A stretch of 44,135 nucleotides of DNA, from contig LNZD02000023.1 of NCBI GenBank assembly GCA_001469005.2, positions 1-44,135 of the forward strand, written 5' to 3'. The position numbers were made by a program, and so were the translations under genes. Origin of the DNA: SAR324 cluster bacterium lautmerah10. GTDB taxonomy: Bacteria > SAR324 > NAC60-12. Shown in pieces: positions 7,640 to 17,695 of the stretch (the first letter of the stretch is position 1; the number at the start of each line of letters is the position of its first letter). The notes beneath the pieces are model-generated. The model saw nothing but the letters and a program-made list of their open reading frames with translations. It did no database searches and had not been told where the DNA came from.

Positions 7640-10600
7640 TCAGGGCTTCTGCCGAAGAGGAGTTTCCCTGAGAACCGATTCCAGGTTTTCCAGGAAATTC
7701 AATCCTTCCTTCCTGCCGAACACCATCGGCGGTTTGAACTTCAAGACATTATGGCCAGGACCTTCAGTACTGAGGAGGATACGCTTGGATTTCATACGTT
7801 CCACAATATAACCAGCCTGTAAAGGAGCAGGTTCACGGGTGAGAGGATCCTGAACTAATTCAACTCCAAGAAAAAAACCTTCCCCACGAACATCTCCGAT
7901 CAGTGGAAAATCCTTCTTCAATCCATTGAGCTCCGATTTGAGCCAGTTGCCGGTTTCTTGAGCATGCTCTTGTAAATTCTCTTCTTCTATCACATCCAGC
8001 ACTGCCGTCCCGACGGCACAGGAAACCTGGCTTCCACCGAAGGTATTGAAGTATTCCATTCCATTTGCAAAGGATTCAGCAATTTCCCGGGTGGTGATTA
8101 CTGCTCCAAGAGGATGTCCATTCCCAATCGGTTTTCCAAGAGTAACGATATCCGGAACCACATGCTGGAGTTGGAAACCCCAAAAATGTTTGCCAACCCT
8201 GCCGAAACCAATCTGAACCTCATCTGCAATACAAAGCCCTCCTGCAGATCGAATTACACTGTAGGCGTTTTTCAGAAAATCATCCGGAAGCAGGACCTGA
8301 CCTCCGCAGCCAAGGATTGATTCGCAAATGAAGGCTGAGGGGTTTTTGCCGCTTGTTTCCAGATCTTTACATATTCTGCTGACTTCATTTGAGTAATCAA
8401 CTCCAGCCGTTTCAGGATCACGATATTTCCCTCGATAAAGATAAGGCATCGGGACTTTGTGCACCCAATCCGGAGCCCCCTTACCTCCCAGTCCATCATG
8501 TTTATAGGGGCTGGCATCAATGGTGTTACGGGTATTTCCATGGTACCCCTCCTCCAACACGATGATTTCAGAATTACCAGTGACCGTTGAAGCGATTCGT
8601 AGGGCGAGTTCATTTGCTTCACTTCCTGAACAAACAAGGAAACAGGTATCCAACGGAGATGGAAACAGAGAACAAAGTCGTTCTGCATAACTCACGGTTA
8701 CGGGATTTAAATATCGGGTATTGGTGTTCAATACCATCGCCTGATGTTTTGTTGCAGAAACAACTCTTGGATGAGAGTGGCCTATATGTGCAACATTGTT
8801 GACACAATCCAGATAGGCCTGCCCACCCTCATTAAAAAGATAGGGACCTTTCCCTCTGATCATGGTTAAAGGTTGCTCGTATGAGAGACTGAGGGACGGT
8901 CCAAAAACCTTTTTCCGCCGGTCCAATAGTTCAGTCTTATCAAAACCATCAACACTGGTTTCTCTCACGAATCCTGCAAGAAGGGAAGGATCCGGGGACA
9001 AACTTTGCCATAGATTAAATTGGGACGGACTAGCAACACCAGGAACATTGCCTTCAAAATCCAGGAGATCTAAAACCAACTGCAAATGGAGATGGGTCGG
9101 CCAACCTCCGTTTTCATCACAGTTTCCCGTTGCAGCAAAGGCTTTTCCGGCTTTAATTTTCTGACCAATTTTGACCAATTTCAGACAATCTCGACTTAAA
9201 TGACCATAGAGGGTGTAAAAATCAGGACCCGATTCAGGATGGTGTTTCAAGATAATCGTAGGACCATAATCCAGATCTCCAGCATTGTCCTGAGAGATGA
9301 CGACCACCCCATCAAGCGGTGCATGAATTGGAGTTTTGTTTGGAACAAATAGATCAACTCCAAGATGAATGGTCCTCATTTCAGAAGACCCTGAAACCTG
9401 TTGAAGGAAAGAGTCGTTGCTGTAACAGGACCGGCATTCCCCGTATTTCCCGATACCAAACAGAGCGTCATTCTTATCCAAAAAGTCATCGATGTATTCC
9501 TGCTGTTCCCAGACATCTTTTCCTTCAAGAGCCAAAGTCATCTCACTCGACTGGCTCAAATCGATCACCTTCGATTTCTGGTTTCTAAAGGATTCCCCCA
9601 GAATTTGTCTGAATTCAGGAGCATTGGTTTTAAGCCAGGATTTCAAGACTGTTGTTTTAGGACATGGCTCCATTCCGCACGCTTCTCGCAGGCGGTAATG
9701 GACAAAGTTCGGGTGAACATTTCTGAGCTTTTCTAGAAGATCCCATGCGCCATTCTGACTGATGCCGAGATACGTGTTTTCGGGATCGTTACTTTGTTGA
9801 AAGGCCCCCAGCGTAACGGTAAGGCATAACCGCATCAAAGCCATCGGGTAAAGAATCTCGACCTCCGGTTCGGTCAGACGAAAGTTCTGATGGTAACCAC
9901 GAATCAGTTGGCATGCGGCATCAACGGGTTCTGTTTTCTCAAGCATCCCGTAGGCAATTGCCACGGCCGGGTCTGCAACTAGGAAGGAATGACACAAATC
10001 ACCAAAATCGATCATACCCAAAATGGGTGGACCTTCGAGGTTTGGCTGAACCAGGATGTTGTAATCATTTGCGTCATTTTGAATCCAGCCCTTCCTTAAA
10101 TGCTTTTCAATCGGCTCCAGGGTTTTTTGATATAGTTGAAGATAATTCTGAACAATTTCCTGTTTCTCTGGATTAGGCAGATAGGTAAGAAATTTTTCCA
10201 GCGTCTCTGAAACCTGATTCATATTCCACAGTAAATCACTTTGAAGGGGCTCATGCTCGATAGAATGAACCGCTCCAGTCAAGTCCCCGCACATCATTCC
10301 AAGATGATGTAAAAATTCCTCATTGTGCGGGGTATATTCCGCCATCGGAATTCCTTCAACATAACCGACAAGCCTGAGCCAATGCTGAATCCCTGTCTTT
10401 GATTCTATTTTCGTCAGGAAATCATTGTTTTGATTCGCCAGAAGGTTCGGTGATCTTCCAGAGCCAAGAACATTCAGGGTTTTTGTTAAAGCCTCATTCT
10501 GGATTTCAAGAAGTTCCCTGGATTCGCATTGATTGAATATTTTCAGAACGAACCGTTGGCCCTTTGATTGCTGAATCAGGAAATTGCGGTCTCTTTCTCC

Positions 10601-10717
10601 AGGAAGTTCCTTTGCCGTTCCATCAATTCCGAAAAACTCAGAAACAAGTGATACGGCATCATTGGATATGAAATCCGGTCTTCGGAGATGTTCTGAATGA
10701 TCCAGGGATTGATTCAT
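7640..10717 (-). CDS. Three-domain fusion: APH-type kinase, M23 metallopeptidase domain, class III aminotransferase/phospholyase
   Basis: 1025 residues in three parts. Residues about 20-345 are an aminoglycoside-phosphotransferase-fold kinase: catalytic NDANDYN (Asp215, Asn220) and metal-binding IDFGD (Asp237). Residues about 440-570 are an M23/LytM domain with both zinc motifs intact, HxxxD (His451, Asp455) and HLH (His542, His544). Residues about 610-1025 are a class III PLP enzyme: SGSE (697-700), DEVQIGFGR (Asp832), and Lys862 in [10 protein letters not shown]. The kinase and PLP halves resemble hydroxylysine kinase and the ammonia-phospholyases acting on phosphoethanolamine or phosphohydroxylysine. 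Such a protein could phosphorylate an amino-alcohol and then eliminate phosphate and ammonia. The M23 domain lies between them and has no signal peptide, so it may be structural. It lies 110 bases downstream of phnW on the same strand. The substrate is not readable from sequence. Confidence 0.85.
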   Translation of the reverse strand: MNQSLDHSEHLRRPDFISNDAVSLVSEFFGIDGTAKELPGERDRNFLIQQSKGQRFVLKIFNQCESRELLEIQNEALTKTLNVLGSGRSPNLLANQNNDFLTKIESKTGIQHWLRLVGYVEGIPMAEYTPHNEEFLHHLGMMCGDLTGAVHSIEHEPLQSDLLWNMNQVSETLEKFLTYLPNPEKQEIVQNYLQLYQKTLEPIEKHLRKGWIQNDANDYNILVQPNLEGPPILGMIDFGDLCHSFLVADPAVAIAYGMLEKTEPVDAACQLIRGYHQNFRLTEPEVEILYPMALMRLCLTVTLGAFQQSNDPENTYLGISQNGAWDLLEKLRNVHPNFVHYRLREACGMEPCPKTTVLKSWLKTNAPEFRQILGESFRNQKSKVIDLSQSSEMTLALEGKDVWEQQEYIDDFLDKNDALFGIGKYGECRSCYSNDSFLQQVSGSSEMRTIHLGVDLFVPNKTPIHAPLDGVVVISQDNAGDLDYGPTIILKHHPESGPDFYTLYGHLSRDCLKLVKIGQKIKAGKAFAATGNCDENGGWPTHLHLQLVLDLLDFEGNVPGVASPSQFNLWQSLSPDPSLLAGFVRETSVDGFDKTELLDRRKKVFGPSLSLSYEQPLTMIRGKGPYLFNEGGQAYLDCVNNVAHIGHSHPRVVSATKHQAMVLNTNTRYLNPVTVSYAERLCSLFPSPLDTCFLVCSGSEANELALRIASTVTGNSEIIVLEEGYHGNTRNTIDASPYKHDGLGGKGAPDWVHKVPMPYLYRGKYRDPETAGVDYSNEVSRICKDLETSGKNPSAFICESILGCGGQVLLPDDFLKNAYSVIRSAGGLCIADEVQIGFGRVGKHFWGFQLQHVVPDIVTLGKPIGNGHPLGAVITTREIAESFANGMEYFNTFGGSQVSCAVGTAVLDVIEEENLQEHAQETGNWLKSELNGLKKDFPLIGDVRGEGFFLGVELVQDPLTREPAPLQAGYIVERMKSKRILLSTEGPGHNVLKFKPPMVFGRKEGLNFLENLESVLRETPLRQKP

Positions 10718-10747
10718 TGATCTGCGTCAATTTCTAAAGAAAAAGGC

Positions 10748-10790
10748 TCATCACAAATGATGAAATGGTTTCTAACAGGTCTTTCCTGTT
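10748..10790 (-). other. Two small stem-loops between phnW and the fusion gene
   Basis: TCATCA/TGATGA with loop CAAA (10748-10763) and AACAGG/CCTGTT with a 5-base loop (10774-10790) sit back to back in the 110-base gap. Neither is followed by a T-tract on the minus strand. They could tune expression between the two genes by processing or pausing; they are not convincing terminators. Confidence 0.35.
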
Positions 10791-10827
10791 TAAACCGGAA
10801 TTCACTTTTTTGGATTAAAAAATGGGC

Positions 10828-11958
10828 TTAACTGGAAGACGGCTTACCGGATTCCACACCGATTTCCTTCATCGTTGCTTCCACGGCTTCCACGGCCTCG
10901 CGCATGTCCTCGGGAAAAAGATGACCAATGCAACCAATTCTAAAACTGGGCGCAACGGTAAGCTTCCCTGGATAAAGAACAAAGCCTTTATCTTTGACAC
11001 GATCATAGAATTCATTGAAATCAAATTTTGGATCTTCAGGCATTTTAAATGTAACGATGATTGGAGCCTGAAGATCAGAAGAGAGAAGCGTTTCAAACCC
11101 AAGTTTTGCCATTCCGTCGATTAGAATTCTGCAGTTTTCACTGTATCGTTCATTTCTACCTCCGACCCCTCCTTCTTCATGAAATTGTTGCAGAGCTTTA
11201 TCAAAGGCAACAATGACATGGGTTGGTGGAGTGAAACGCCATTGCGATGTCGCTTCCATATTCTTCCACTGCTCATAAAGATCGAGACTGAGGGAGTGGG
11301 CATTACCCTGACTTCGTTCCAGAACATCTTTTCGGATCAAAGCGAAACCCATCCCTGGTATGCCTTCCAAACATTTGTTCGATGAGGCCATGACCGCATC
11401 AAAACGGATTTGATTGGCTTCCATTGGAATTGCCCCAAAAGCACTCATTGCATCAATCAAAAGAGACCTTGCATGCCGTGCTACAATATCAGCGATTTCT
11501 CCAATCGGATTGAGGATTCCGGAGGTGGTCTCACAATGGACTACGACTACATGAGAAATCTTGGAATCTCCTGCAAGAGTTGAATCCAGTCGTGACAAAA
11601 CGGGTGTGGTGTCTTCAGCAGTTTCATGGACCAGATACTCACGGTTGAGGTAGTCCAAAATTTTGGCAATCCTTTTACCATATGCTCCGTTTACAAGGAT
11701 CAACGCTTTCCCATCTCTGGGAATCAGAGTTCCAAGTGCCGCTTCGACCACAAAGGTTCCGCTTCCCTGCAAAGGGACACAAACGTGACTTGCTTCTGCA
11801 GATGCGATTTTAAGAAGCTGCATTCTGATACGTCGATTGATTTCAATGAAATCGGAATCACGGGAACCCCAGTCATGAAGCATCACCTCTTTGGTTTCCT
11901 GGGAAGTGGTGAGCGGTCCTGGAGTTAATAGTCGGGCATCATTTGCGTTACGTGTCAT
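10828..11958 (-). CDS. phnW: 2-aminoethylphosphonate-pyruvate transaminase
   Basis: 376-residue fold-type I PLP aminotransferase. It converts 2-aminoethylphosphonate plus pyruvate to phosphonoacetaldehyde plus alanine. The N-terminal LLTPGPLTTS, GSGTFVVEAALG (65-76), cofactor Asp169 in LLIDAMSAFG and PLP lysine Lys195 in SSNKCLEGIPG all match PhnW. The C-terminal FRIGCIGHLFPEDM also fits. Length is normal (about 367-376). The expected next enzymes, phosphonoacetaldehyde hydrolase (PhnX) or dehydrogenase (PhnY), are not in the window; instead the kinase-M23-PLP fusion follows. The upstream gap contains perfect palindromes that could be operator sites. A closely related serine/alanine-type aminotransferase function is the main alternative. 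Confidence 0.88.
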   Translation of the reverse strand: MTRNANDARLLTPGPLTTSQETKEVMLHDWGSRDSDFIEINRRIRMQLLKIASAEASHVCVPLQGSGTFVVEAALGTLIPRDGKALILVNGAYGKRIAKILDYLNREYLVHETAEDTTPVLSRLDSTLAGDSKISHVVVVHCETTSGILNPIGEIADIVARHARSLLIDAMSAFGAIPMEANQIRFDAVMASSNKCLEGIPGMGFALIRKDVLERSQGNAHSLSLDLYEQWKNMEATSQWRFTPPTHVIVAFDKALQQFHEEGGVGGRNERYSENCRILIDGMAKLGFETLLSSDLQAPIIVTFKMPEDPKFDFNEFYDRVKDKGFVLYPGKLTVAPSFRIGCIGHLFPEDMREAVEAVEATMKEIGVESGKPSSS

Positions 11959-12001
11959 CTGGTTCCAATTTTAAGGTTTGCTGTTCATGCTAACTTTTTT
12001 A

Positions 12002-12053
12002 TTTTGTTTCGCCATGAAACAAAACTCGACATTAAAATCAATGTTTCATGAAA
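12002..12053. promoter_or_regulatory. Two palindromes in the phnW/rluD divergent gap, candidate operator
   Basis: 12002-12010 TTTTGTTTC and 12016-12024 GAAACAAAA form perfect 9-bp arms around a 5-base centre. At 12044-12053 lies a second perfect palindrome, TTTCATGAAA, which shares the GTTTC/ATGAAA core with the first. The centres are about 35 bp apart. They lie 44-95 bases upstream of phnW. Neither has a T-tract on either strand. The arrangement looks like a pair of dimer-binding sites controlling phnW and its partner; the regulator is not in the window. Confidence 0.45.
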
Positions 12054-12104
12054 ATACATCTGTGATTTGATTCAAAACTCCATCTTTTCTTTATTCAGGA
12101 AAAA

Positions 12105-13130
12105 TTGTCACAAAAAGTCATCAAACATAGGGTGAATGCAGAAGAAGAAGGTCTTCGGTTGGATCAATTGCTCAGTCAGATAAATGAAGTCCCTTCACGT
12201 TCGACCGCGCAAAGGTGGATCAAGCAGCAACATGTCCAAATCAATCAAACCCCTGCAGATTCGCCATCCCGCATTTTACGACGGGGGGATTTATTGGAGA
12301 TTCTTATTCCTCCTCCAAAAACTCTGGATCTCAATCCTGAGTCCGGGAATCTGAACATTCTTTACGAAGACCAGGATCTGATTGTTCTTGTCAAACCTGC
12401 GGGTTTGGTGGTCCATCCTTCTCCGGGACATGATTCAGGGACAATGGTTAATTTTTTGTTGGATCACTGCACTGATCTTTCCGGAATCGGAGGAGTCACT
12501 CGACCAGGAATTGTCCATCGTCTGGACAAGGACACTTCAGGAGTCATGGTTGCAGCAAAAAACGACAGGACTCACCAACACCTTGCAACTCAGTTCAAAG
12601 AACATTCTGTGAAACGAAGTTATCAGGCATTGGTTTGGGGAAAAATGAAACAAAAAAAAGGAACCATTGATGCCCCATTGGGAAGACATCCGGTAAACCG
12701 TAAACAAAATGCAATTGTGACCAATGGAAGGAGGGCTATCACCCATTGGAATGTGGAACAACAATTTTCAAGTATTTGTCTGCTGAACTGCCGATTAGAA
12801 ACAGGAAGGACGCACCAGATTCGGGTTCATTTAAGTTCCCTTGGGTTCCCCATCGTGGGAGACCCCTTGTATGGCAAATCACCAAGGCATTTACTCACAA
12901 AATTGGGTGACCCCCTAAAAAGTGCTTTACTGAAATTTAAGCGACAGGCACTGCATGCTTATGCGTTGGGCTTTTTTCATCCAGGCAGAGAGGAACATCT
13001 GGATTTTCACCATCAAGCCCCGGATGATTTCAATAACCTTCTAAATTTATTGTCCAAGGAGGATTCGCTCAAAACCGGTTCCGGATCGCCCAGAGATCAG
13101 GAAAAAGAGGTTTCATCAAGGTTCCCTTGA
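12105..13130 (+). CDS. rluD: RluD/RluC-family 23S rRNA pseudouridine synthase
   Basis: 341 residues. An N-terminal S4 RNA-binding domain (about 17-70) is followed by the RluA-type catalytic domain, with catalytic Asp141 in GIVHRLDKDTSG and the GRTHQIRVHL motif. It isomerises uridines in large-subunit rRNA; RluD (helix 69) is the most likely identity, but RluC cannot be excluded. The start is a TTG at 12105, preceded by AGGA with a short 4-base spacer; it gives the usual few residues before the S4 domain, and no in-frame ATG lies between it and that domain. The last 62 bases overlap the convergent tryptophan dioxygenase gene, and the Ser/Arg-rich tail (about 320-341) lies in that overlap. Confidence 0.88.
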   Translation: MSQKVIKHRVNAEEEGLRLDQLLSQINEVPSRSTAQRWIKQQHVQINQTPADSPSRILRRGDLLEILIPPPKTLDLNPESGNLNILYEDQDLIVLVKPAGLVVHPSPGHDSGTMVNFLLDHCTDLSGIGGVTRPGIVHRLDKDTSGVMVAAKNDRTHQHLATQFKEHSVKRSYQALVWGKMKQKKGTIDAPLGRHPVNRKQNAIVTNGRRAITHWNVEQQFSSICLLNCRLETGRTHQIRVHLSSLGFPIVGDPLYGKSPRHLLTKLGDPLKSALLKFKRQALHAYALGFFHPGREEHLDFHHQAPDDFNNLLNLLSKEDSLKTGSGSPRDQEKEVSSRFP

Positions 13131-13851
13131 GATAATCAACTCCGCTGGAACCACCCGTTCCAGATTTTGTCCCAATCGTCCGGCGAACCATCTGAACATG
13201 GCGGTAACGCCATTCCTGTAAACCTTCATCAAGATCTGTCAACATTTCACAGACCAAGGCGGAATCCGGATGATTACGATAAATCTTTTCTAGAAGGTCT
13301 TGAATATCCTCAGAAGAATCAGGAGGCTCAATTGATCTTCCACCTTCTTTCAGTTTTGGGGAATCATGTCCCAGGCTGGAAAGAAACTGGAGGAAAACCT
13401 CCCATAAAGAAGGTTCCTCCATTTTTTTTTCAAGACGGTTTCTTTCCTCGCTTCCTTGGGGATAGTGTTCAAGATGTTTGGGGTTTTTTAAACCGAGTGT
13501 AAATTCCAACTCCCTGAACTGACAGGACTGGAATCCGCTGGCGGATTGAAGCCGTTCCCGAAACGAAAGAAATTCCAGCGGGGTCATGGTTTCAAGCACA
13601 TCCACCTGACTGACCAGAACTTTTAAAATGGAACGGATTCTTTTGAGGGTATGGAGTGCTTTCCCCCGTTCACCTTCCTGGAAGGAACTTTTTAGTTTTT
13701 CGAGCTCATGGAGGATTTGTTTGAACCAAAGTTCATAAACCTGGTGGATGATGATGAAAAGCATTTCATCATGCTCGGGGCCCTCTGACAGAGGTTGCTG
13801 AAGTTGAAGCAATTCTTCAACTTTGAGGTAACGTCCATAAGTCAGTTCCAT
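13069..13851 (-). CDS. kynA: Tryptophan 2,3-dioxygenase
   Basis: 260-residue heme enzyme that opens the indole ring of tryptophan to N-formylkynurenine, the first step of the kynurenine pathway. Family positions are visible: His36 near the substrate pocket in FIIIHQVYELWFKQ, Arg98 in SFRERL before ASGFQS (substrate carboxylate contact), and the proximal heme ligand His218 in WRYRHVQMVRRTIG. The GTGGSSGVDYL loop (231-241) is diagnostic. Length is at the short end for bacterial enzymes (about 260-300). No other kynurenine-pathway gene is in view. The 3' end overlaps rluD by 62 bases, tail to tail. The small Cys-rich ORF lies 37 bases upstream on the same strand. Confidence 0.95.
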   Translation of the reverse strand: MELTYGRYLKVEELLQLQQPLSEGPEHDEMLFIIIHQVYELWFKQILHELEKLKSSFQEGERGKALHTLKRIRSILKVLVSQVDVLETMTPLEFLSFRERLQSASGFQSCQFRELEFTLGLKNPKHLEHYPQGSEERNRLEKKMEEPSLWEVFLQFLSSLGHDSPKLKEGGRSIEPPDSSEDIQDLLEKIYRNHPDSALVCEMLTDLDEGLQEWRYRHVQMVRRTIGTKSGTGGSSGVDYLKGTLMKPLFPDLWAIRNRF

Positions 13852-13888
13852 CTTTTAACTCCAATTCAAAGCCTCCTTCGAAATAAAA

Positions 13889-14230
13889 TCATGCGGAGCC
13901 AGGGCCGCCTTCTTTAAGAGTCGTTTTTCCTTCTGCAAAACCAATGGCTCGGTAGGCTTCCTGCCGTGCTTTTTCGCAGCGTTCACACTCACAACCAATT
14001 CCATCCTTCATCAAGGCTTCTTCACTGGAAAGCAAAAATTCCTTTAGAGCCTGATACAACTTTGGTGCTGCGCTGATTAGGTGCGCGTTGGCATCGGAAA
14101 TTTGATTTGGCTGAGGACAGATTTCTGCGATCATCCCTTCGTCGGACTCAACAACAAATTGTCCGTTTCCCTGATGATTATACCGTAAACGCCAGGGGGC
14201 TTTGGTTGGCGAAAATTCAGGTTCAGACAT
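13889..14230 (-). CDS. Small hypothetical protein with C-terminal Cys cluster
   Basis: 113 residues if started at the ATG at 14230, which overlaps the methyltransferase stop by 8 bases. A longer in-frame extension into the methyltransferase gene is unlikely. The stretch DANAHLISAAPKLYQALKEFL resembles a segment common in small phage-derived and bacterial hypothetical proteins. A later CECERCEKARQEAY segment has three closely spaced cysteines and could bind a metal. I do not know its function. It is placed between a methyltransferase and tryptophan dioxygenase and is probably co-transcribed with both. Confidence 0.65.
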   Translation of the reverse strand: MSEPEFSPTKAPWRLRYNHQGNGQFVVESDEGMIAEICPQPNQISDANAHLISAAPKLYQALKEFLLSSEEALMKDGIGCECERCEKARQEAYRAIGFAEGKTTLKEGGPGSA

Positions 14231-15116
14231 CGATCCCGGAATCCTTTTCTTTGAGTTGATATAGGAAAAGGCGATAGGTCTTGAACCGAAAAAATTGTTC
14301 GCCGCTGGTATTTCCACTCAAGTATTTCCTATGAGCCTGTTTGATTTTCTTCCTGAACAGGTAACTGAAGCAAGCTGTGAATTTAGGATAATTTGAGCCC
14401 ATATAGTAGGCAACTGCATTCCAACTCGGACGGATCACTTCCTGAATCAGATCTCGCATGATATCCAGAGACGGTGCAGTCTCCTTTGTGAGGTCCTGGT
14501 CTTTAAGCTGGAGAAAAGGCTGTGTTTCCATGGTTTCCAGAAAACGTCTGATACCATGCCCTCCACTGATCGGACTTTTTTCATCCTCCCCAAAAGGCCT
14601 GCTTCCTTCCGGTGCATGTTCCCGGTTGAAAAAGTCACAGATCAGGAGATAGCCTCCGGGTTTGAGATATTTCCTGGATTGTAAAAACATTTCCTCCAAA
14701 TTCAGGTACTGGAAACTTTCACTGAAGAGGATCAGGTCAAAACGTGAATCGGTCGTTAAATCCTCATAACGACATTGATGAAGTCTTGCCCGGTCTCCTA
14801 GTCTTGAAAGAACGATTTCACTCAAGTGAGGGCTGGGAGACACGGCTTCAACTTTGAATCCGGCATCCAGCAATTGCTCTGTGAATTTACCTGAACCGCA
14901 TCCTACGTCCAGAATACTTTCCACTCCCGCAGGAATATTCTCCAACAGCAGATCGGCATATTTCGTCTGCGCCTCAAGGACATTCGCGGGCTCGACCTTT
15001 AGCCCCTCAGGCCATATCCCGTAGTGGAGATAATCCGTTTTGTAGACGTGTTTGGCAAAAGCCAGGCCGATATCCAGCCCGATGTCCTTCAATTGGACTT
15101 TTGGTTTGGAAGGCAT
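14223..15116 (-). CDS. Class I SAM-dependent methyltransferase
   Basis: 297 residues from the ATG at 15116; a TTG at 15149 would add 11 residues but has no ribosome-binding site and would run through the intergenic hairpin. SAM-binding motif I is ILDVGCGSGKF (68-78). A later FDLILFSESFQYLN (motif II region) and LKPGGYLLICDFF match the UbiE/cyclopropane-synthase-like group of small-molecule methyltransferases. The N-terminal DYLHYGIWPEGL is often seen in methyltransferases acting on sterol or lipid-like substrates, but the substrate cannot be decided. It follows gapA after a hairpin and overlaps the small Cys protein by 8 bases. Confidence 0.82.
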   Translation of the reverse strand: MPSKPKVQLKDIGLDIGLAFAKHVYKTDYLHYGIWPEGLKVEPANVLEAQTKYADLLLENIPAGVESILDVGCGSGKFTEQLLDAGFKVEAVSPSPHLSEIVLSRLGDRARLHQCRYEDLTTDSRFDLILFSESFQYLNLEEMFLQSRKYLKPGGYLLICDFFNREHAPEGSRPFGEDEKSPISGGHGIRRFLETMETQPFLQLKDQDLTKETAPSLDIMRDLIQEVIRPSWNAVAYYMGSNYPKFTACFSYLFRKKIKQAHRKYLSGNTSGEQFFRFKTYRLFLYQLKEKDSGIDV

Positions 15117-15136
15117 TTTTTGGAAAGGACGGAGAA

Positions 15137-15160
15137 CCCTCCTCAGCAACTAGAGGAGGG
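15137..15160 (-). terminator. Hairpin after gapA, candidate weak terminator/attenuator
   Basis: Perfect 8-bp arms CCCTCCTC and GAGGAGGG around an 8-base loop, 18 bases after the gapA stop. Read on the minus strand it is followed by TTCTCC and a pyrimidine-rich run, not a full T-tract. The arm contains GAGGAGG, so folding also hides a Shine-Dalgarno-like sequence in front of the methyltransferase. Confidence 0.45.
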
Positions 15161-15177
15161 AATTAAGAAATTGTTAT

Positions 15178-16209
<1,032 letters not shown>

Positions 16210-16313
16210 TTAGTTGCCTCCCTCAAAAAAGGTTTCCGATTTCTCATTTTATGCTTAAAAAATAGTTCGCTGAAGGAATAAGTTGAAAATTCAAAGATGC
16301 CAATTTCAATCGC

Positions 16314-17027
16314 TTAAACCAACTGATCCCTAGTGGCCTCTTCTATGAGCCCATTTATATTCTTTCTGTAGGTTTCCAAACGATCTTTTTCATCCAATGC
16401 ATCTCCTGCTTTCACAGTAAAAACGGCACTTCCTGCAACAAAATGGGTGGTGCCTGCCAGGGAAGCACGGGCAATGGTTTTCAGGTTGATTCCTCCGTCG
16501 ACCTGAATCGGTATGTCAATTCCTCGGTCTTGAAGTCGTTGCCGCAGACTGCTGATTTTATCAAAAACTGGAGCAATGAAGGATTGCCCGCCCCATCCCG
16601 GATTGACCGACATCAGAAGCACCATATCGAGGTCAGGGTAAACCCAGTCCAATGCCTCCAAGGGAGTTGCAGGATTCAAAGCCACACTGGCCTTGGCTCC
16701 ATGATCGCGAATCATCTTCAATCCATATTGCAGGTGTTCGGTCGCTTCCGCGTGAATGCTGATGACATCTGCACCTGCTTTTATGAATGCAGGAATATGC
16801 TTTTCAGGATTAACCACCATCAGATGAGTATCAAAAACACACCCCTCCGGTTTACTGAAAGATTCCATTGCAACAGCACCAAAAGTGATATTTGGTACAA
16901 AATTCCCGTCCATCACATCAAGATGAATCCATGTTGCTCCGGCTTGGTGGATACGCTCAATTTCACGGGACACATTTCCAAAATCCGCTGACAAAATGGA
17001 GGGCGCGATCACTGGTGAAAGATTCAT
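16314..17027 (-). CDS. rpe: Ribulose-phosphate 3-epimerase
   Basis: 237-residue TIM-barrel enzyme interconverting ribulose 5-phosphate and xylulose 5-phosphate. Metal-binding and catalytic residues sit in IHLDVMDGNFVPN (His35, Asp37), the phosphate loop is in NPGWGGQSFI, and the second catalytic Asp is in IQVDGGIN. The ATG overlaps the rpiA stop by 4 bases (ATGA), so the two are translationally coupled. It is slightly longer than the usual 220 residues because of a C-terminal helix. Confidence 0.96.
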   Translation of the reverse strand: MNLSPVIAPSILSADFGNVSREIERIHQAGATWIHLDVMDGNFVPNITFGAVAMESFSKPEGCVFDTHLMVVNPEKHIPAFIKAGADVISIHAEATEHLQYGLKMIRDHGAKASVALNPATPLEALDWVYPDLDMVLLMSVNPGWGGQSFIAPVFDKISSLRQRLQDRGIDIPIQVDGGINLKTIARASLAGTTHFVAGSAVFTVKAGDALDEKDRLETYRKNINGLIEEATRDQLV

Positions 17028-17695
17028 CGTCTTTCCTTTAAGATTACCTGATCTCCTTTCCCCATAATCATTTGATCACACATCGCGACAAACAACCCAT
17101 TTTCAACAACTCCCGGGATTCGATTCAATTCAGTCTCCAATTGCTCAACTTCCAGAATGCTGTTGAAACGGCAATCAAGGATGTAATTTCCTTCATCCGT
17201 CACGAAAGGTTGGGGGCCTGATTTTCTTAATTCCGGACTCGCATTCATCTCCTTAAGTTTTCTGGAAACCACCTGCCATCCGAAAGGAATCACCTCTACC
17301 GGAAGGGGAAAGGTTCCTAGGGTTTCAACCTGCTTCGATGAATCAATGATGATGAGGTAACGCTTAGCAGAGGAAGCTACGATTTTTTCTCGCAAAAGTG
17401 CTCCTCCACCACCCTTGATCATGTTCAATTCGGAATCGATCTCATCAGCCCCATCGATACAGAGATCGATGCTGGGAGAAGTTTCAAAATCGATTAAAGG
17501 AATTCCCTCTGATTGAGCCTGCTTTTTGGAAGCTTCAGAAGTCGGGATAGCTGAAATCGTTAGACCTGATCGAACTTTTTCACCCAAATAACTGATAGCA
17601 AAAGCAGCAGTCGAACCGGTACCAAGGCCAACCAACATCCCGTCTTCGATTTGATCAACCGCGGTGCGTGCAGCGTTCTGCTTTTCCAGACTCAT
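17024..17695 (-). CDS. rpiA: Ribose-5-phosphate isomerase A
   Basis: 223 residues catalysing ribose 5-phosphate to ribulose 5-phosphate interconversion. GLGTGSTAAFAI (23-34) and DGADEIDSELNMIKGGGGAL (about 80-99) are the substrate-binding loops with the catalytic Asp/Glu region, followed by LLREKI. Length is normal. Both ends overlap neighbours by 4 bases (ATGA with tkt upstream and rpe downstream), marking a tight pentose-phosphate operon. Confidence 0.96.
   Translation of the reverse strand: MSLEKQNAARTAVDQIEDGMLVGLGTGSTAAFAISYLGEKVRSGLTISAIPTSEASKKQAQSEGIPLIDFETSPSIDLCIDGADEIDSELNMIKGGGGALLREKIVASSAKRYLIIIDSSKQVETLGTFPLPVEVIPFGWQVVSRKLKEMNASPELRKSGPQPFVTDEGNYILDCRFNSILEVEQLETELNRIPGVVENGLFVAMCDQMIMGKGDQVILKERR

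Noticed and set aside
14231..14317. N-terminal extension of the small Cys protein into the methyltransferase gene
   Set aside because: The extension overlaps coding sequence of a clear methyltransferase; the ATG at 14230 with an 8-base overlap is the normal coupled start.
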